Assembly (NCBI GenBank): GCA_001940855.1
Contig: MSGS01000031.1
Coordinates: 2,273 to 66,272, forward strand
Direction of reading: 5' to 3'
From: Christensenellaceae bacterium Phil1
GTDB lineage: Bacteria > Bacillota > Clostridia > Christensenellales > CAG-138
Length of the DNA: 64,000 nucleotides
Shown: piece by piece, positions 44,531 to 52,828 of the stretch
Layout: each line of letters begins with the position of its first letter
How positions within the stretch are numbered: the stretch's first letter is position 1
Made by a program: the position numbers and the translations under genes
Notes under the pieces: generated by a model
Told to the model about the DNA's origin: nothing
Database searches by the model: none
Seen by the model: the letters and a program-made list of their open reading frames with translations, nothing else

Positions 44531-45483
44531 TATCTGCTGTCTCCCTTCTTGACCAGTTTAATGCGCGGGTCGCAGATCATCATCATTATATCGCCCAGCA
44601 GCAGGCCGGTAACGCTTATAACGGAGTAGAGGAGCACCATGGCCTGAACCATAGTATTATCCTGGCGCTGTATGGACTGTATCAGCAGTCCACCCATGCC
44701 GGGGATGGAGAAAAGGGACTCAACATACAGAGAACCCGATATGGTGAACAGCAGCGACGTGGGCAGGCTCTGCGCCATGGGAATGAATGCGTTCCTCATA
44801 ACGTGGCGGAAAGCGACCTGGCTGGAGGTCATGCCCTTTGCGCGCGCAAGGCGGATATAATCCATGTTCATCTGGTCCACCATGTAACGCCTCATCCACA
44901 TTGCGTTGGAGGCTATGCCGCCGAGGGAGAGGCAGATTATAGGCAAGATGCGGCTCTTCCAATCGAGCGGGTCGAACAGCATCGGCAATTTCAACAGAGT
45001 AGAAAGATACAGCTGTATCGCAAGGAAGTAAACTGCGGCAGGCAGCGCGTTTATAAGCAGAACGTATGCATTGCCCAGCGTATCCACAAATTTGCCCTTG
45101 CTGCGCGCCATCAGCACGCCAAGGGGGTAACCTATCAGCATCTGTATGCCAAGGGCTATGATGCCGAACTGGAAGGAAGTCTTAGCCTTTGGCCAGATAA
45201 CGTCAACGCAGGGTACGCCTTTGCGCATGACGATGGACTTGCCAAGATCGCCTTCAAGCAGCAGCTTGCGCCAGAAATTATAAAGCTGCTTATACCACGG
45301 GTCAAGCAGACCCAGTTCTTTCAATATGTTGTTTTTTACGGTTTCGCTCATGGTATCCGTACGGCCTTCAAAGTAACCGTCAACGGGCAGCAATCTCATG
45401 AGCAGGAATACGATGGATAGCACCAGAAACAGCGTTATCATGGCGCGACCCAATCGGCCGAGAATATATCTTAACAACAGCAT
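44530..45483 (-). CDS. oppB: Oligopeptide ABC transporter permease OppB
   Basis: The 317-residue protein starts MLLLRYILGRLGRAMITLFLVLS and has about six helices. Its permease domain contains the EAA loop DYIRLARAKGMTSSQVAFRHVMRNAFIPM. It pairs with OppC. Between this gene and oppA lie two strong hairpins (45517-45560 and 45593-45616). Confidence 0.93.
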   Translation of the reverse strand: MLLLRYILGRLGRAMITLFLVLSIVFLLMRLLPVDGYFEGRTDTMSETVKNNILKELGLLDPWYKQLYNFWRKLLLEGDLGKSIVMRKGVPCVDVIWPKAKTSFQFGIIALGIQMLIGYPLGVLMARSKGKFVDTLGNAYVLLINALPAAVYFLAIQLYLSTLLKLPMLFDPLDWKSRILPIICLSLGGIASNAMWMRRYMVDQMNMDYIRLARAKGMTSSQVAFRHVMRNAFIPMAQSLPTSLLFTISGSLYVESLFSIPGMGGLLIQSIQRQDNTMVQAMVLLYSVISVTGLLLGDIMMMICDPRIKLVKKGDSR

Positions 45484-45516
45484 TCACCTCACAGTTTTTG
45501 ATCTTGGTATTACGGC

Positions 45517-45560
45517 GCCGCCTGAGTACCGGCCCGGGCCCGAGTCGGAACTCAGGCGGC
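45517..45560 (-). repeat. Inverted repeat between oppA and oppB
   Basis: GCCGCCTGAGT and ACTCAGGCGGC are perfect inverted repeats with a long GC-rich loop. It lies between oppA and oppB and may act as a stabiliser or processing site that sets a higher oppA level. Confidence 0.6.
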
Positions 45561-45592
45561 GTGTGGCGCAAACACGCCCATCCTTCTATTTA

Positions 45593-45616
45593 GGAGAGCC
45601 CCCGAAGGGGCTCTCC
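45593..45616 (-). terminator. Hairpin after oppA (partial terminator)
   Basis: GGAGAGCCCC, a four-base loop and GGGGCTCTCC form a perfect ten-bp stem about 38 bases after the oppA stop. No clear T-tract follows on the minus strand, so it is better seen as an attenuator or 3' end stabiliser. Confidence 0.55.
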
Positions 45617-45653
45617 GTTCTGTATTACTCGCTTAAATTGTAAGCTTTTCGGC

Positions 45654-47699
45654 TTAGTAGTCTATGCCGTTAGCTTCAGCGTAGGCGATGCGCTCAGCAC
45701 GCTCGGCTTCCCAAACGGGCAGCATCTCAAGATACTGTTCGGTGCTGAAGGGCTTCTCATATACCCACTGGTACTTATAACGGTCGTCGGACATACCGAA
45801 GGGGGCATACTGGCTCTCGAAGGGGTTCATGCAGCTGGACATATAACCGCACCCGCCCAGAACGCCGAACGGAATTACGAACGCCTGATCTATCAGCCAA
45901 GCTTCGGCTTCGGCAAGGGCATTGTAGCGCTTGCTGTTGTCAACGGTTTCGGCGGTTGCTTCGGCAACCTTCTGGCCGTATACGAAATCCTTCCAATAGG
46001 TTTCATCATAACCGCTGCGGCCCATACGTCCATCGGGATCTTCCTTGGTGGTCTCGGTGGCCATGCCGTCCGCACGCCATATGTAGTTATAAGCCTGACC
46101 AAGGTTGAAAGGATCGGTCCAGGTTTCGGGGTCGGCGTAGTCAGGTCCCCAGTAGGACATCATGAAGGAGTAGTTACCGGCGCGGCGAGTGGTGCTCAGA
46201 TAGTCGGTATCAGGATAGCCCTCGATGATGAACTTGATGTAATCGGTGCCGAGGAGCTCCTCAAGCTGCTGGGAAACTATAACGGCAAGGTTGGTCTGCT
46301 GGGTGGATTCACTGTTGTACGGCATGTAAGCCATGATCGGGAAGGTGACGCCGGCGGCTTCAAGCTCGGCGCGAGCCTTGTCGCGGTACTCGATAGCGGT
46401 TTCGGGCTGGAACTGCTCGGTTTCGGTGATAGCCTTAAGAGCATCCAGATACGGATAGTCCTTACCATCGGCAGCGCAGAAGTTGTAAGGAGTGATGGTG
46501 CGCAGCTCGTAATCTTCCGGAGTGTAAGGATCGTAGCAGCCGATGCCCTTTATACGGTCAAGACCGTAATAAAGAGACTTACGGAAGTTTAGGTTGTTGG
46601 CAGCCTTGAGCCACTGCTCATGGCTAAGACCGTCGCGCTCGGTATAGGTGGGCATGAAGTTGACAAGGAAGAAATAGCTGTAACTACCGGGACGGTTCGG
46701 GCGTATAAGGGCCTTCTTCGTGGGGTCATTCATCCAGCCGTCGAGCTGATCGGTAGGAATGTCAGCATAGGTGACTTCACCGCGGAGCAAAGCCTCGGGA
46801 GCGAGGGTGCCGGCTTCGGCGTTGTACTTTTCTTCAATGCGCTCTACATGAATCTTATCTATATCCCAGTAGAGGGGGTTACGGGTTGAAATGACATAGG
46901 AGTTGGGTTCATACTGGGAGCAAAGGAACGCACCGCAGTAAAGTATGGTATCGTTGTTGGTGCCGAAGGATTCGCCCATTTCATCGAGGAACTTGGCACA
47001 GGTGGGGTAACCCCAGTTGTAAGTCAGGCGGGAGAGGAACCAGGGGCAGGGGCTGATGAGCGTGAACTGGAGTTCATATTCGCTGATGGCCTTGATACCT
47101 ACGTTGTCCCAGTTGGCTTCGGTGCCGCTTTCAAGAGCCATGTAGTAATCTTCTGCGCCGACCATGTCGAACAGAAGGTCAGCGGTACGGGCGGTATTGG
47201 CGGGATCAAGTATCCACTTGGCGGAGGTTACCCAGTCCTCGGCCTTTACGTTTTCGCCGTATTCGCTGCCGTCGTAACGCTGCCACTTAACGCCTTCGCG
47301 GATCTTGAAGGTCCAGGTCAGGCCGTCCTCACTCTTGGTCCAGCTTTCGGCAAGGCAGGGCTGGCACATACCGTAGTTGTCGTATTCAACCAGGGAGTCT
47401 ATCCAGTTTGCCCAAGTACCGGCAGAGGAGGGATGCAGGGGGTTCCAGTCCGTTATTTCGTCGGAGTAGAACAGCTTGACTACCTGCTCGGCAGCAGCAT
47501 TTTCGGGCCTTTCGGCACCGGTGTTGTTAACTACAACATTGCTGTTGTCCGGAGTGGTTGCAGGTGCGTTGTCACCGTTGGTTGCAGGGGCATCGGTGGC
47601 GGGAGTATCGGTGTTCGCGGGCTGTTCATTGGTGGTGCAACCTGCGAATGCGGATACTGCCATTATTGCTACCAGCAACAGTGCGATCCATTTCTTCAT
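45654..47699 (-). CDS. oppA: Oligopeptide-binding lipoprotein OppA
   Basis: The 681-residue protein has a lipoprotein signal (MKKWIALLLVAIMAVSAFAGC) with lipobox Cys20, an Asn/Thr/Pro-rich linker and a SBP_bac_5 domain (LAESWTKSEDGLTWTFKIREGVKW). It is longer than the usual 540-600 residues. It captures peptides outside the membrane for the OppBCDF importer encoded downstream. GGAG lies about seven bases before the ATG. A near-consensus promoter is about 220 bases upstream. Confidence 0.93.
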   Translation of the reverse strand: MKKWIALLLVAIMAVSAFAGCTTNEQPANTDTPATDAPATNGDNAPATTPDNSNVVVNNTGAERPENAAAEQVVKLFYSDEITDWNPLHPSSAGTWANWIDSLVEYDNYGMCQPCLAESWTKSEDGLTWTFKIREGVKWQRYDGSEYGENVKAEDWVTSAKWILDPANTARTADLLFDMVGAEDYYMALESGTEANWDNVGIKAISEYELQFTLISPCPWFLSRLTYNWGYPTCAKFLDEMGESFGTNNDTILYCGAFLCSQYEPNSYVISTRNPLYWDIDKIHVERIEEKYNAEAGTLAPEALLRGEVTYADIPTDQLDGWMNDPTKKALIRPNRPGSYSYFFLVNFMPTYTERDGLSHEQWLKAANNLNFRKSLYYGLDRIKGIGCYDPYTPEDYELRTITPYNFCAADGKDYPYLDALKAITETEQFQPETAIEYRDKARAELEAAGVTFPIMAYMPYNSESTQQTNLAVIVSQQLEELLGTDYIKFIIEGYPDTDYLSTTRRAGNYSFMMSYWGPDYADPETWTDPFNLGQAYNYIWRADGMATETTKEDPDGRMGRSGYDETYWKDFVYGQKVAEATAETVDNSKRYNALAEAEAWLIDQAFVIPFGVLGGCGYMSSCMNPFESQYAPFGMSDDRYKYQWVYEKPFSTEQYLEMLPVWEAERAERIAYAEANGIDY

Positions 47700-47918
47700 T
47701 GTGTGTTCTCCTTTTTATTTTTGTCCCTCCGCGCGTTTTATACGCGGGGAAGCTTTAGGTTCGTATAAATAAGTTCAACCCCTCTGACGGCTAACATTGC
47801 CGCCGGAATGCTTTATGGACGCCGTGCCCATGGTCTTTTTTATCTCAAATGTTTCTTTCAATAAATTTACTAATCCGCCCACAAAGAAAACTGAACAATT
47901 TGTCTTTGTTTGACACAA
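47700..47918 (-). promoter_or_regulatory. Long oppA leader region
   Basis: About 210 bases separate the -10 box from the oppA start. On the minus strand the leader contains a GC-rich stem candidate around CCCCGCGT/ACGCGCGG (47723-47748) and a CCGGCGGC segment. It matches no riboswitch I know. It could carry attenuation or RNA-processing signals. Confidence 0.35.
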
Positions 47919-47947
47919 ATTATACTACGCGCTGCCACACTCGTCAA
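47919..47947 (-). promoter_or_regulatory. Strong promoter of the opp operon
   Basis: On the minus strand TTGACG and TATAAT are separated by exactly 17 bases, a near-perfect housekeeping promoter. An imperfect dyad (TTTGTGTC/AAGACAAA) lies just downstream of the -10 and may be a regulator site. The promoter is about 220 bases upstream of oppA. Confidence 0.75.
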
Positions 47948-48180
47948 CAAAAATATGGTATACAATATATAATAAAAATGCATCACAATGAATGCCATCC
48001 TGCGGAGCAAGGTAAAATAAACCTATCTAATGGGGATTAAACGGAGAAAAACGCGCCTGATAGTGCATAAAATCATTCATTTCGGTGCATATATGCATTA
48101 TTTGGAGCATAAATAGAGATTTCGGCTATGTATAAGCGGTACATAAAAATACATGCACGTTTTTACCGGCAGGGTAAACA
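47948..48180. other. A+T-rich spacer, no gene seen
   Basis: This part of the 528-base gap between oppA and the PII-like gene has no convincing coding frame. It holds repeated GTGCATA/TGCATA words near 48064-48095 and nothing else that I can assign. Confidence 0.5.
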
Positions 48181-48208
48181 AAACGGCGGGGAGAGTATCC
48201 CGCCGTTT
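48181..48208 (-). terminator. Terminator of the DUF1538-PII operon
   Basis: AAACGGCGGG, an eight-base loop and CCCGCCGTTT make a perfect ten-bp stem, followed on the minus strand by TGTTT. Confidence 0.75.
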
Positions 48209-48227
48209 GGAGCATAATCTGTTTGTT

Positions 48228-48932
48228 TTATTCATCCTCATTTTCGGGAGCAAGGCTTCTAAGACCGACCATGCTGTCCACCGGAAGCGAGAACAGCACC
48301 GTCTGCGCGTCCGTATGCATGCCGGCTTTTTCCATGATGGCATGCATTATTTTATCCTTATCGGATTTGAGCGTAAGAATATATACTATTTCTTTTTCGT
48401 TACTGATGGAAAGGCCGAAAAACTTGGCCTTTGTCCCGGGCGCTGTGCCGCGCGCGTTTATTACCGTGCCGCCGCGTGCACCCGCGCTGCGTGCAGCGTC
48501 CATAACGGTATCGGTGTTGCCTTTTGCCGTGATGGCCACTATAAGCGAATACATAATATCATTCATCTTTTTCACCTCGTCAGATGTCGTCTCATTGGGT
48601 TCCTGCTGTCCCTTGGTCAAATAGTTGAAGCTGGACTGTCCGCCCACGCTGCCAACGGGTATGCTCATGGCTATTCCGTTTCCCGGCACCTCTATGCCCA
48701 TCATGTCCACAAGCCTTCTAAGAATTTTTTTGATATAGCTTGACGGCACGAATGCCTGAAGCAGCACTTTTTCTGTTTTTTCAATGCCAAGATAGTCCAG
48801 CACGCTCTTGCTCGCCGTTCCGTGGCAAAGGCTTGCAAACTGCGCCTCTATCCCTATGCTTTTGAGCATGTTCAGGTACGATTCGTATTGATCGCGCTTA
48901 ACTATGCACATCAGCAGCCTGTAATCCTTCAT
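48228..48932 (-). CDS. Tandem PII-like signalling protein
   Basis: The 234-residue protein contains two GlnB-like halves. The second (about residues 125-234) has the canonical SAGARGGTVINARGT, a short T-loop and IVYILTLKSDKDKIMHAIMEKAG. The first (1-110) is more diverged (LKSIGIEAQFASLCHGTASKS). Normal PII proteins are about 110 residues and form trimers, so this looks like a duplicated version that would assemble with pseudo-trimeric symmetry. PII proteins bind ATP/ADP and often gate transporters. The gene overlaps the DUF1538 membrane protein by four bases, so control of that protein is likely. No Tyr uridylylation site is evident in the T-loops. Confidence 0.85.
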   Translation of the reverse strand: MKDYRLLMCIVKRDQYESYLNMLKSIGIEAQFASLCHGTASKSVLDYLGIEKTEKVLLQAFVPSSYIKKILRRLVDMMGIEVPGNGIAMSIPVGSVGGQSSFNYLTKGQQEPNETTSDEVKKMNDIMYSLIVAITAKGNTDTVMDAARSAGARGGTVINARGTAPGTKAKFFGLSISNEKEIVYILTLKSDKDKIMHAIMEKAGMHTDAQTVLFSLPVDSMVGLRSLAPENEDE

Positions 48933-50464
48933 GCGTCGCCCTCCATTTCTATAATGTCTTCCACTATTGTTTCAGCCCCGCTCGCCTTTACGCCGGCGCC
49001 GGTCTTTATGCGGAACATAACGCCGAGTATCTGAATTGTGATAAGCGGTGTCATTGCCACCATTGCTACTATGCCGAAAGCATCGGTTGCAATGTCCCCA
49101 CCGACTGCCGAGCATACGCCCATGGCAAGGGGCAGCAGGAACGTTGCGGTCATGGGGCCGCTTGCAACTCCGCCGGAGTCAAACGCTATTGCGGTGAACA
49201 TCGGCGGAACGAAGAAAGACAGCACAAGCGAAAGTATGTAACCCGGCAGAAGCAGATACATTATAGGCAGCCCTGTAAGTATCCTTATCATCGCCAGACC
49301 TACCGATGCGCAGACGCCTATTGATAAGCTTACGCTCAGCGCCTTCTTTGGTATCATGCCGTTTGTAAGTTCGTATACCTGCTTGTTCAGCACATGCACG
49401 GCCGGTTCAGCAGCCACTATGAAGTAGCCCATCAGCATGCCTATCGGCACAACTATCCAGTTGTATTCAAGCATGCCGAGCTCTTTCCCTATAAGGCTGC
49501 CCATCGGCATAAAGCCGACATTTACGCCCGTAAGGAATATGACAAGGCCGATGAACGTATACACAAGGCCGATGGTTATCCTTATCAGCCGGTCTTTCTT
49601 CATTTTAATTGAAGTAAGCTGAAATATGACGAAAAATACTATTATGGGCGACAGTGCCAGCACAACTTCCTTGAGATAATGGGGGATGGCATCCTTAAAA
49701 TAGTTCCAAAGCGCCTTAGTATCCTCGAACACGGGCAGCACGTTTGAACTATACGCCGCGTCCGCGCCGGTGGGCTTGAATATAAGGCCGAGCACAAGCA
49801 CGGATATTATAGGCCCTATTGAGCAGAGCGCAACAAGGCCGAAGCTATCCTGCTCAGCGTTCTTGTCGGTTCGTATCGCTGCCGCGCCAACGCCCAGCGC
49901 CATTATGAAAGGCACGGTCATGGGGCCGGTTGTAACGCCGCCGGAATCGAACGCAACGGCAAGGAATTCCTTGGGAACGAATATAGACACGACGAATACT
50001 GCAGCATAGAAACCGATAAGCAAATAATTAAGCGGTATTTTGAACACGATGCGCAGCATGGCAATCACAAGAAATACGCCCACGCCCACGGCTACCGTGA
50101 TTATAATCGTCATATTTGGAATGTTCGGAACCTGCTCCGCCAATACCTGAAGGTCAGGTTCGGCAATGGTTATGATTATTCCAACAACAAGGCTAATGAG
50201 GGCAATGAACCACAGCTTTCGTGAACGGGTTATAGCGGAACCTACTTCGCTGCCGATAGGCGTCATTGCAAGGTCAGTACCCAGCGTGAACAGCCCCATG
50301 CCCAAAATAAGCATTATTGCGCCAATTATAAAGGAAATAAGAATGTCGGTAGGCACAGGCACAACGGTGAAGCACAGCACGAATACAATGGCCGTTATCG
50401 GCAGGACAGAGGAAAGCGATTCCTTCAGCTTTTCATAAAGTATCGTTTTGTTGGCTTTTAGCAC
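48929..50464 (-). CDS. DUF1538 membrane protein (putative transporter)
   Basis: The 511-residue protein has about 12 helices and two repeated halves. Each half carries a near-identical motif: VAFDSGGVTTGPMTVPFIMALGVG (near residue 170) and IAFDSGGVASGPMTATFLLPLAMG (near 425). This is the DUF1538 family, whose substrate is unknown. Repeated Asp-Ser-Gly-Gly motifs in inverted halves are a typical way to build a translocation site. The GTG start has AAAAGGAGG seven bases upstream. It is translationally coupled to the tandem PII-like protein, suggesting a PII-controlled transporter. Confidence 0.88.
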   Translation of the reverse strand: MLKANKTILYEKLKESLSSVLPITAIVFVLCFTVVPVPTDILISFIIGAIMLILGMGLFTLGTDLAMTPIGSEVGSAITRSRKLWFIALISLVVGIIITIAEPDLQVLAEQVPNIPNMTIIITVAVGVGVFLVIAMLRIVFKIPLNYLLIGFYAAVFVVSIFVPKEFLAVAFDSGGVTTGPMTVPFIMALGVGAAAIRTDKNAEQDSFGLVALCSIGPIISVLVLGLIFKPTGADAAYSSNVLPVFEDTKALWNYFKDAIPHYLKEVVLALSPIIVFFVIFQLTSIKMKKDRLIRITIGLVYTFIGLVIFLTGVNVGFMPMGSLIGKELGMLEYNWIVVPIGMLMGYFIVAAEPAVHVLNKQVYELTNGMIPKKALSVSLSIGVCASVGLAMIRILTGLPIMYLLLPGYILSLVLSFFVPPMFTAIAFDSGGVASGPMTATFLLPLAMGVCSAVGGDIATDAFGIVAMVAMTPLITIQILGVMFRIKTGAGVKASGAETIVEDIIEMEGDA

Positions 50465-50629
50465 TAATTATCCTCCTTTTTTGATAGATGCCGGCCGGGG
50501 GATATCCAGCCATATATTAGTTTAACATAACGAATATTTATATGCTACCCAAAAATTTGCGCATTTGTGAAATATCGGTCAAAAAGTTGGAGGATTTGTT
50601 CATTATATAATTATATATAAGTATATAGC

Positions 50630-50660
50630 AAGGCCGCACCCTTTAACGGATGCAGCCTTA
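50630..50660. terminator. Hairpin after nhaC
   Basis: AAGGCTGCATCC and GGGTGCGGCCTT pair with wobble positions across a short loop between the nhaC stop and the DUF1538 upstream region. The following T-tract is poor. Confidence 0.45.
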
Positions 50661-50685
50661 AGAGGGTTATGTACTTTTGAAACGC

Positions 50686-52431
50686 TTACGCCTGCTTAGA
50701 CTCGGTAAGAGCCTTGTTAGCGGCAGCCATTTCATCAAATATTCCCGCGTGCTTCTTGGCAACAACGGCCTTGATTACGAACAGGGTGGCAACCATAAGC
50801 ACAACGGCTATGGCAAGGTTAAGCCACACATTCTGGATAAGGCCGGCCAGTATGAAGCTTACAAACGCCACTACTGCAACGGTGATGGCATAGGGCAGCT
50901 GGGTGAACACATGGTTAAGATGGAAGCAGTGCGCACCGGCGGAGGCCATGATGGTGGTATCTGAAATGGGGGAGCAATGGTCGCCCATAACGCCGCCGGA
51001 GCAGGCCGCCGCAAGGCCGATGGTGCAGAGCACGGGCTCTACGCTGTAATCAAATACGGATACGACTATGGGAGCCATTATGCCGATGGTGCCCCAGGAG
51101 GTGCCGGTAGCAAAGCCTATCGCAGCGCCGATTATGAATATAACGGCGGGGAGGAACAACTTCAGCTCGCCGGCGTTGGCCATGGCAGCCTTAACGAACT
51201 CGGCGGAGTACATGGCGTAGCGGGTGAAGGAGCAAAGCGTCCAGGCAAAGGTCAGTATAAGTATGGGAGCAATCATCTGAATGAAGCCGTGAGGAACGGA
51301 TTCCATAGCCTTTTCAAACGTGAAGGCACCGCGGATCCAGAAATAGATGAACGTGAACACGAGCGCTATCATGCCGCCGAGGGCAAGGGCAACGCCGGCG
51401 TCCGCATTGGAAAACGCGACCGCAAACTGCTGGTAGCCTTCTTCGCCTTCGGTGAAGTAACCGCCGGAGTAAACAAGGGCTACTACGCAAACAGCTATGA
51501 GCACCACAACGGGGAGGAGCAGATCGAGCACGGAAGTTTTGCCGTTGGCAGGCTTTTCGTAATCGTCAGCGCCTTCGAAGGGACGTTCGGGAGTGGTGAA
51601 AAGATCATCCTTGACCTGGGCGTTGTACTCATGCTTGAGCATAAGACCATAGTCCAGATTGATAAGGCTGGTGACCACTATCATAACAAGAGTCAGCAGG
51701 CAGTAGTAGTTCCAAGGGATCTGCTTGATGAAGAGTTCGATACCGTTGATGTCGGCAGTGGTTACGTAACCGGAGATGGCCGCGGCCCAAGAGGACACGG
51801 GGGCTATCATGCAGACCGGCGCGGCGGTGGCATCGATTATGTAAGCGAGCTTAGCGCGGCTGATCTTGTGACTTTCGGTAACGGGACGCATAACGGCGCC
51901 GACGGTGAGGCAGTTGAAATAGTCGTCAATGAATATGAGCACGCCGAGCAGCATGGTCATAAGCTGAGCAAGGCAGCGAGTCTTGACGGCCTTCTTCGCC
52001 CAGCGGCCGAATGCTTCACTTCCGCCGCCCTTGTTCATCAGGTCAACCATTATGCCAAGAACTACCAGGAATACTATGATGCCCATGTTATAGCTGTCCG
52101 CCAGTACGGATACGATACCGTAGTTGGCACCGACAAGCTCAACGATGGTGTTCCAAGGGTTGAACTGGGTGTAAAGAAGTGCGCCTACCAGGCAGCCCAG
52201 AAACAGCGAAGAATAAACTTCCTTGCTGATAAGGGCAAGCGCGATTGCCACGATAGGCGGCAGCAGGGACCAGAAGGTGCCCGCGAAGGGGGTTTCTGCC
52301 TGAACGGTTTCGCCGTCTATAACGAATTCAGGCAGCGGAGCGCCCTTGAAGCTGATGCCGAGCACCACAAGCAGCACTACGAACACGGCACAAGCTACAA
52401 AATAGGCTATTTTTGTACCTTTTTTCTCCAT
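50686..52431 (-). CDS. NhaC-family Na+/H+ antiporter
   Basis: The 581-residue protein has about 13 helices and the family signature AACSGGVMGDHCSPISDTTIMASAGA near residue 475, plus GTSWGTIGIMAPIVVS. It belongs to the NhaC/arginine-ornithine-like antiporter group and exchanges Na+ for H+ or a related solute. ATG 52431 is chosen because AAGGAGG lies about nine bases upstream; the frame extends 27 codons further without a site. It is monocistronic with a promoter at 52555-52583. Confidence 0.9.
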   Translation of the reverse strand: MEKKGTKIAYFVACAVFVVLLVVLGISFKGAPLPEFVIDGETVQAETPFAGTFWSLLPPIVAIALALISKEVYSSLFLGCLVGALLYTQFNPWNTIVELVGANYGIVSVLADSYNMGIIVFLVVLGIMVDLMNKGGGSEAFGRWAKKAVKTRCLAQLMTMLLGVLIFIDDYFNCLTVGAVMRPVTESHKISRAKLAYIIDATAAPVCMIAPVSSWAAAISGYVTTADINGIELFIKQIPWNYYCLLTLVMIVVTSLINLDYGLMLKHEYNAQVKDDLFTTPERPFEGADDYEKPANGKTSVLDLLLPVVVLIAVCVVALVYSGGYFTEGEEGYQQFAVAFSNADAGVALALGGMIALVFTFIYFWIRGAFTFEKAMESVPHGFIQMIAPILILTFAWTLCSFTRYAMYSAEFVKAAMANAGELKLFLPAVIFIIGAAIGFATGTSWGTIGIMAPIVVSVFDYSVEPVLCTIGLAAACSGGVMGDHCSPISDTTIMASAGAHCFHLNHVFTQLPYAITVAVVAFVSFILAGLIQNVWLNLAIAVVLMVATLFVIKAVVAKKHAGIFDEMAAANKALTESKQA

Positions 52432-52554
52432 TTGAAAGGTTCCTCCTTTTATTGCGGCAATGGAATCCGCATTTATGCCCCTTATTAAGCAAGGGGAAAC
52501 ATAGAAACACAATTAAAACTAAGAATTAACGCATCCTTTACATCTGATAAAAGC

Positions 52555-52583
52555 ATTTTAACAAAATCTGAACGAAATGTAAA
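52555..52583 (-). promoter_or_regulatory. Promoter of the NhaC-like gene
   Basis: On the minus strand TTTACA and TAAAAT are separated by 17 bases, about 125 bases before the start codon. The intervening leader is A+T-rich with no recognised riboswitch. Confidence 0.6.
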
Positions 52584-52779
52584 CATGCTGTGACAGGCTT
52601 TTTTCGAAAAATATTAGTGCGTGAACAGAAAATCAATGCGAAGCAGACAACGAAATAGATAAAAATGCCCTGAAACAGGCGAAAATAGAGAATGCAAAAT
52701 TTCTTTGACGGCAGAAAAATATTTGAGCAGCTGGGTGATGATTAAACATAATCTTTACGCAAACTTTATGAAATGCAAG
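52584..52779. other. Intergenic spacer, no gene seen
   Basis: This A+T-rich stretch between the NhaC promoter and the terminator of the upstream gene has no coding frame with a ribosome site. A small GCCTGTCACAGC/TTTCGAAAA region is visible but not assignable. Confidence 0.5.
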
Positions 52780-52806
52780 AAAAGAGCGCCATGTAGGTGC
52801 TCTTTT
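52780..52806 (-). terminator. Terminator of the CARDB-like gene
   Basis: On the minus strand AAAAGAGC and GCTCTTTT pair across an 11-base loop, followed by CTTGC. It lies 23 bases after the stop at 52829. Confidence 0.7.
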
Positions 52807-52828
52807 GCTTAGTATGAACTTATACTGA

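Noticed and set aside
50977-52488. Long open frame (503 codons) opposite the NhaC gene
   Set aside because: It mirrors the antiporter gene codon structure, is rich in Gly/His/Tyr, and lacks motifs or a ribosome site.
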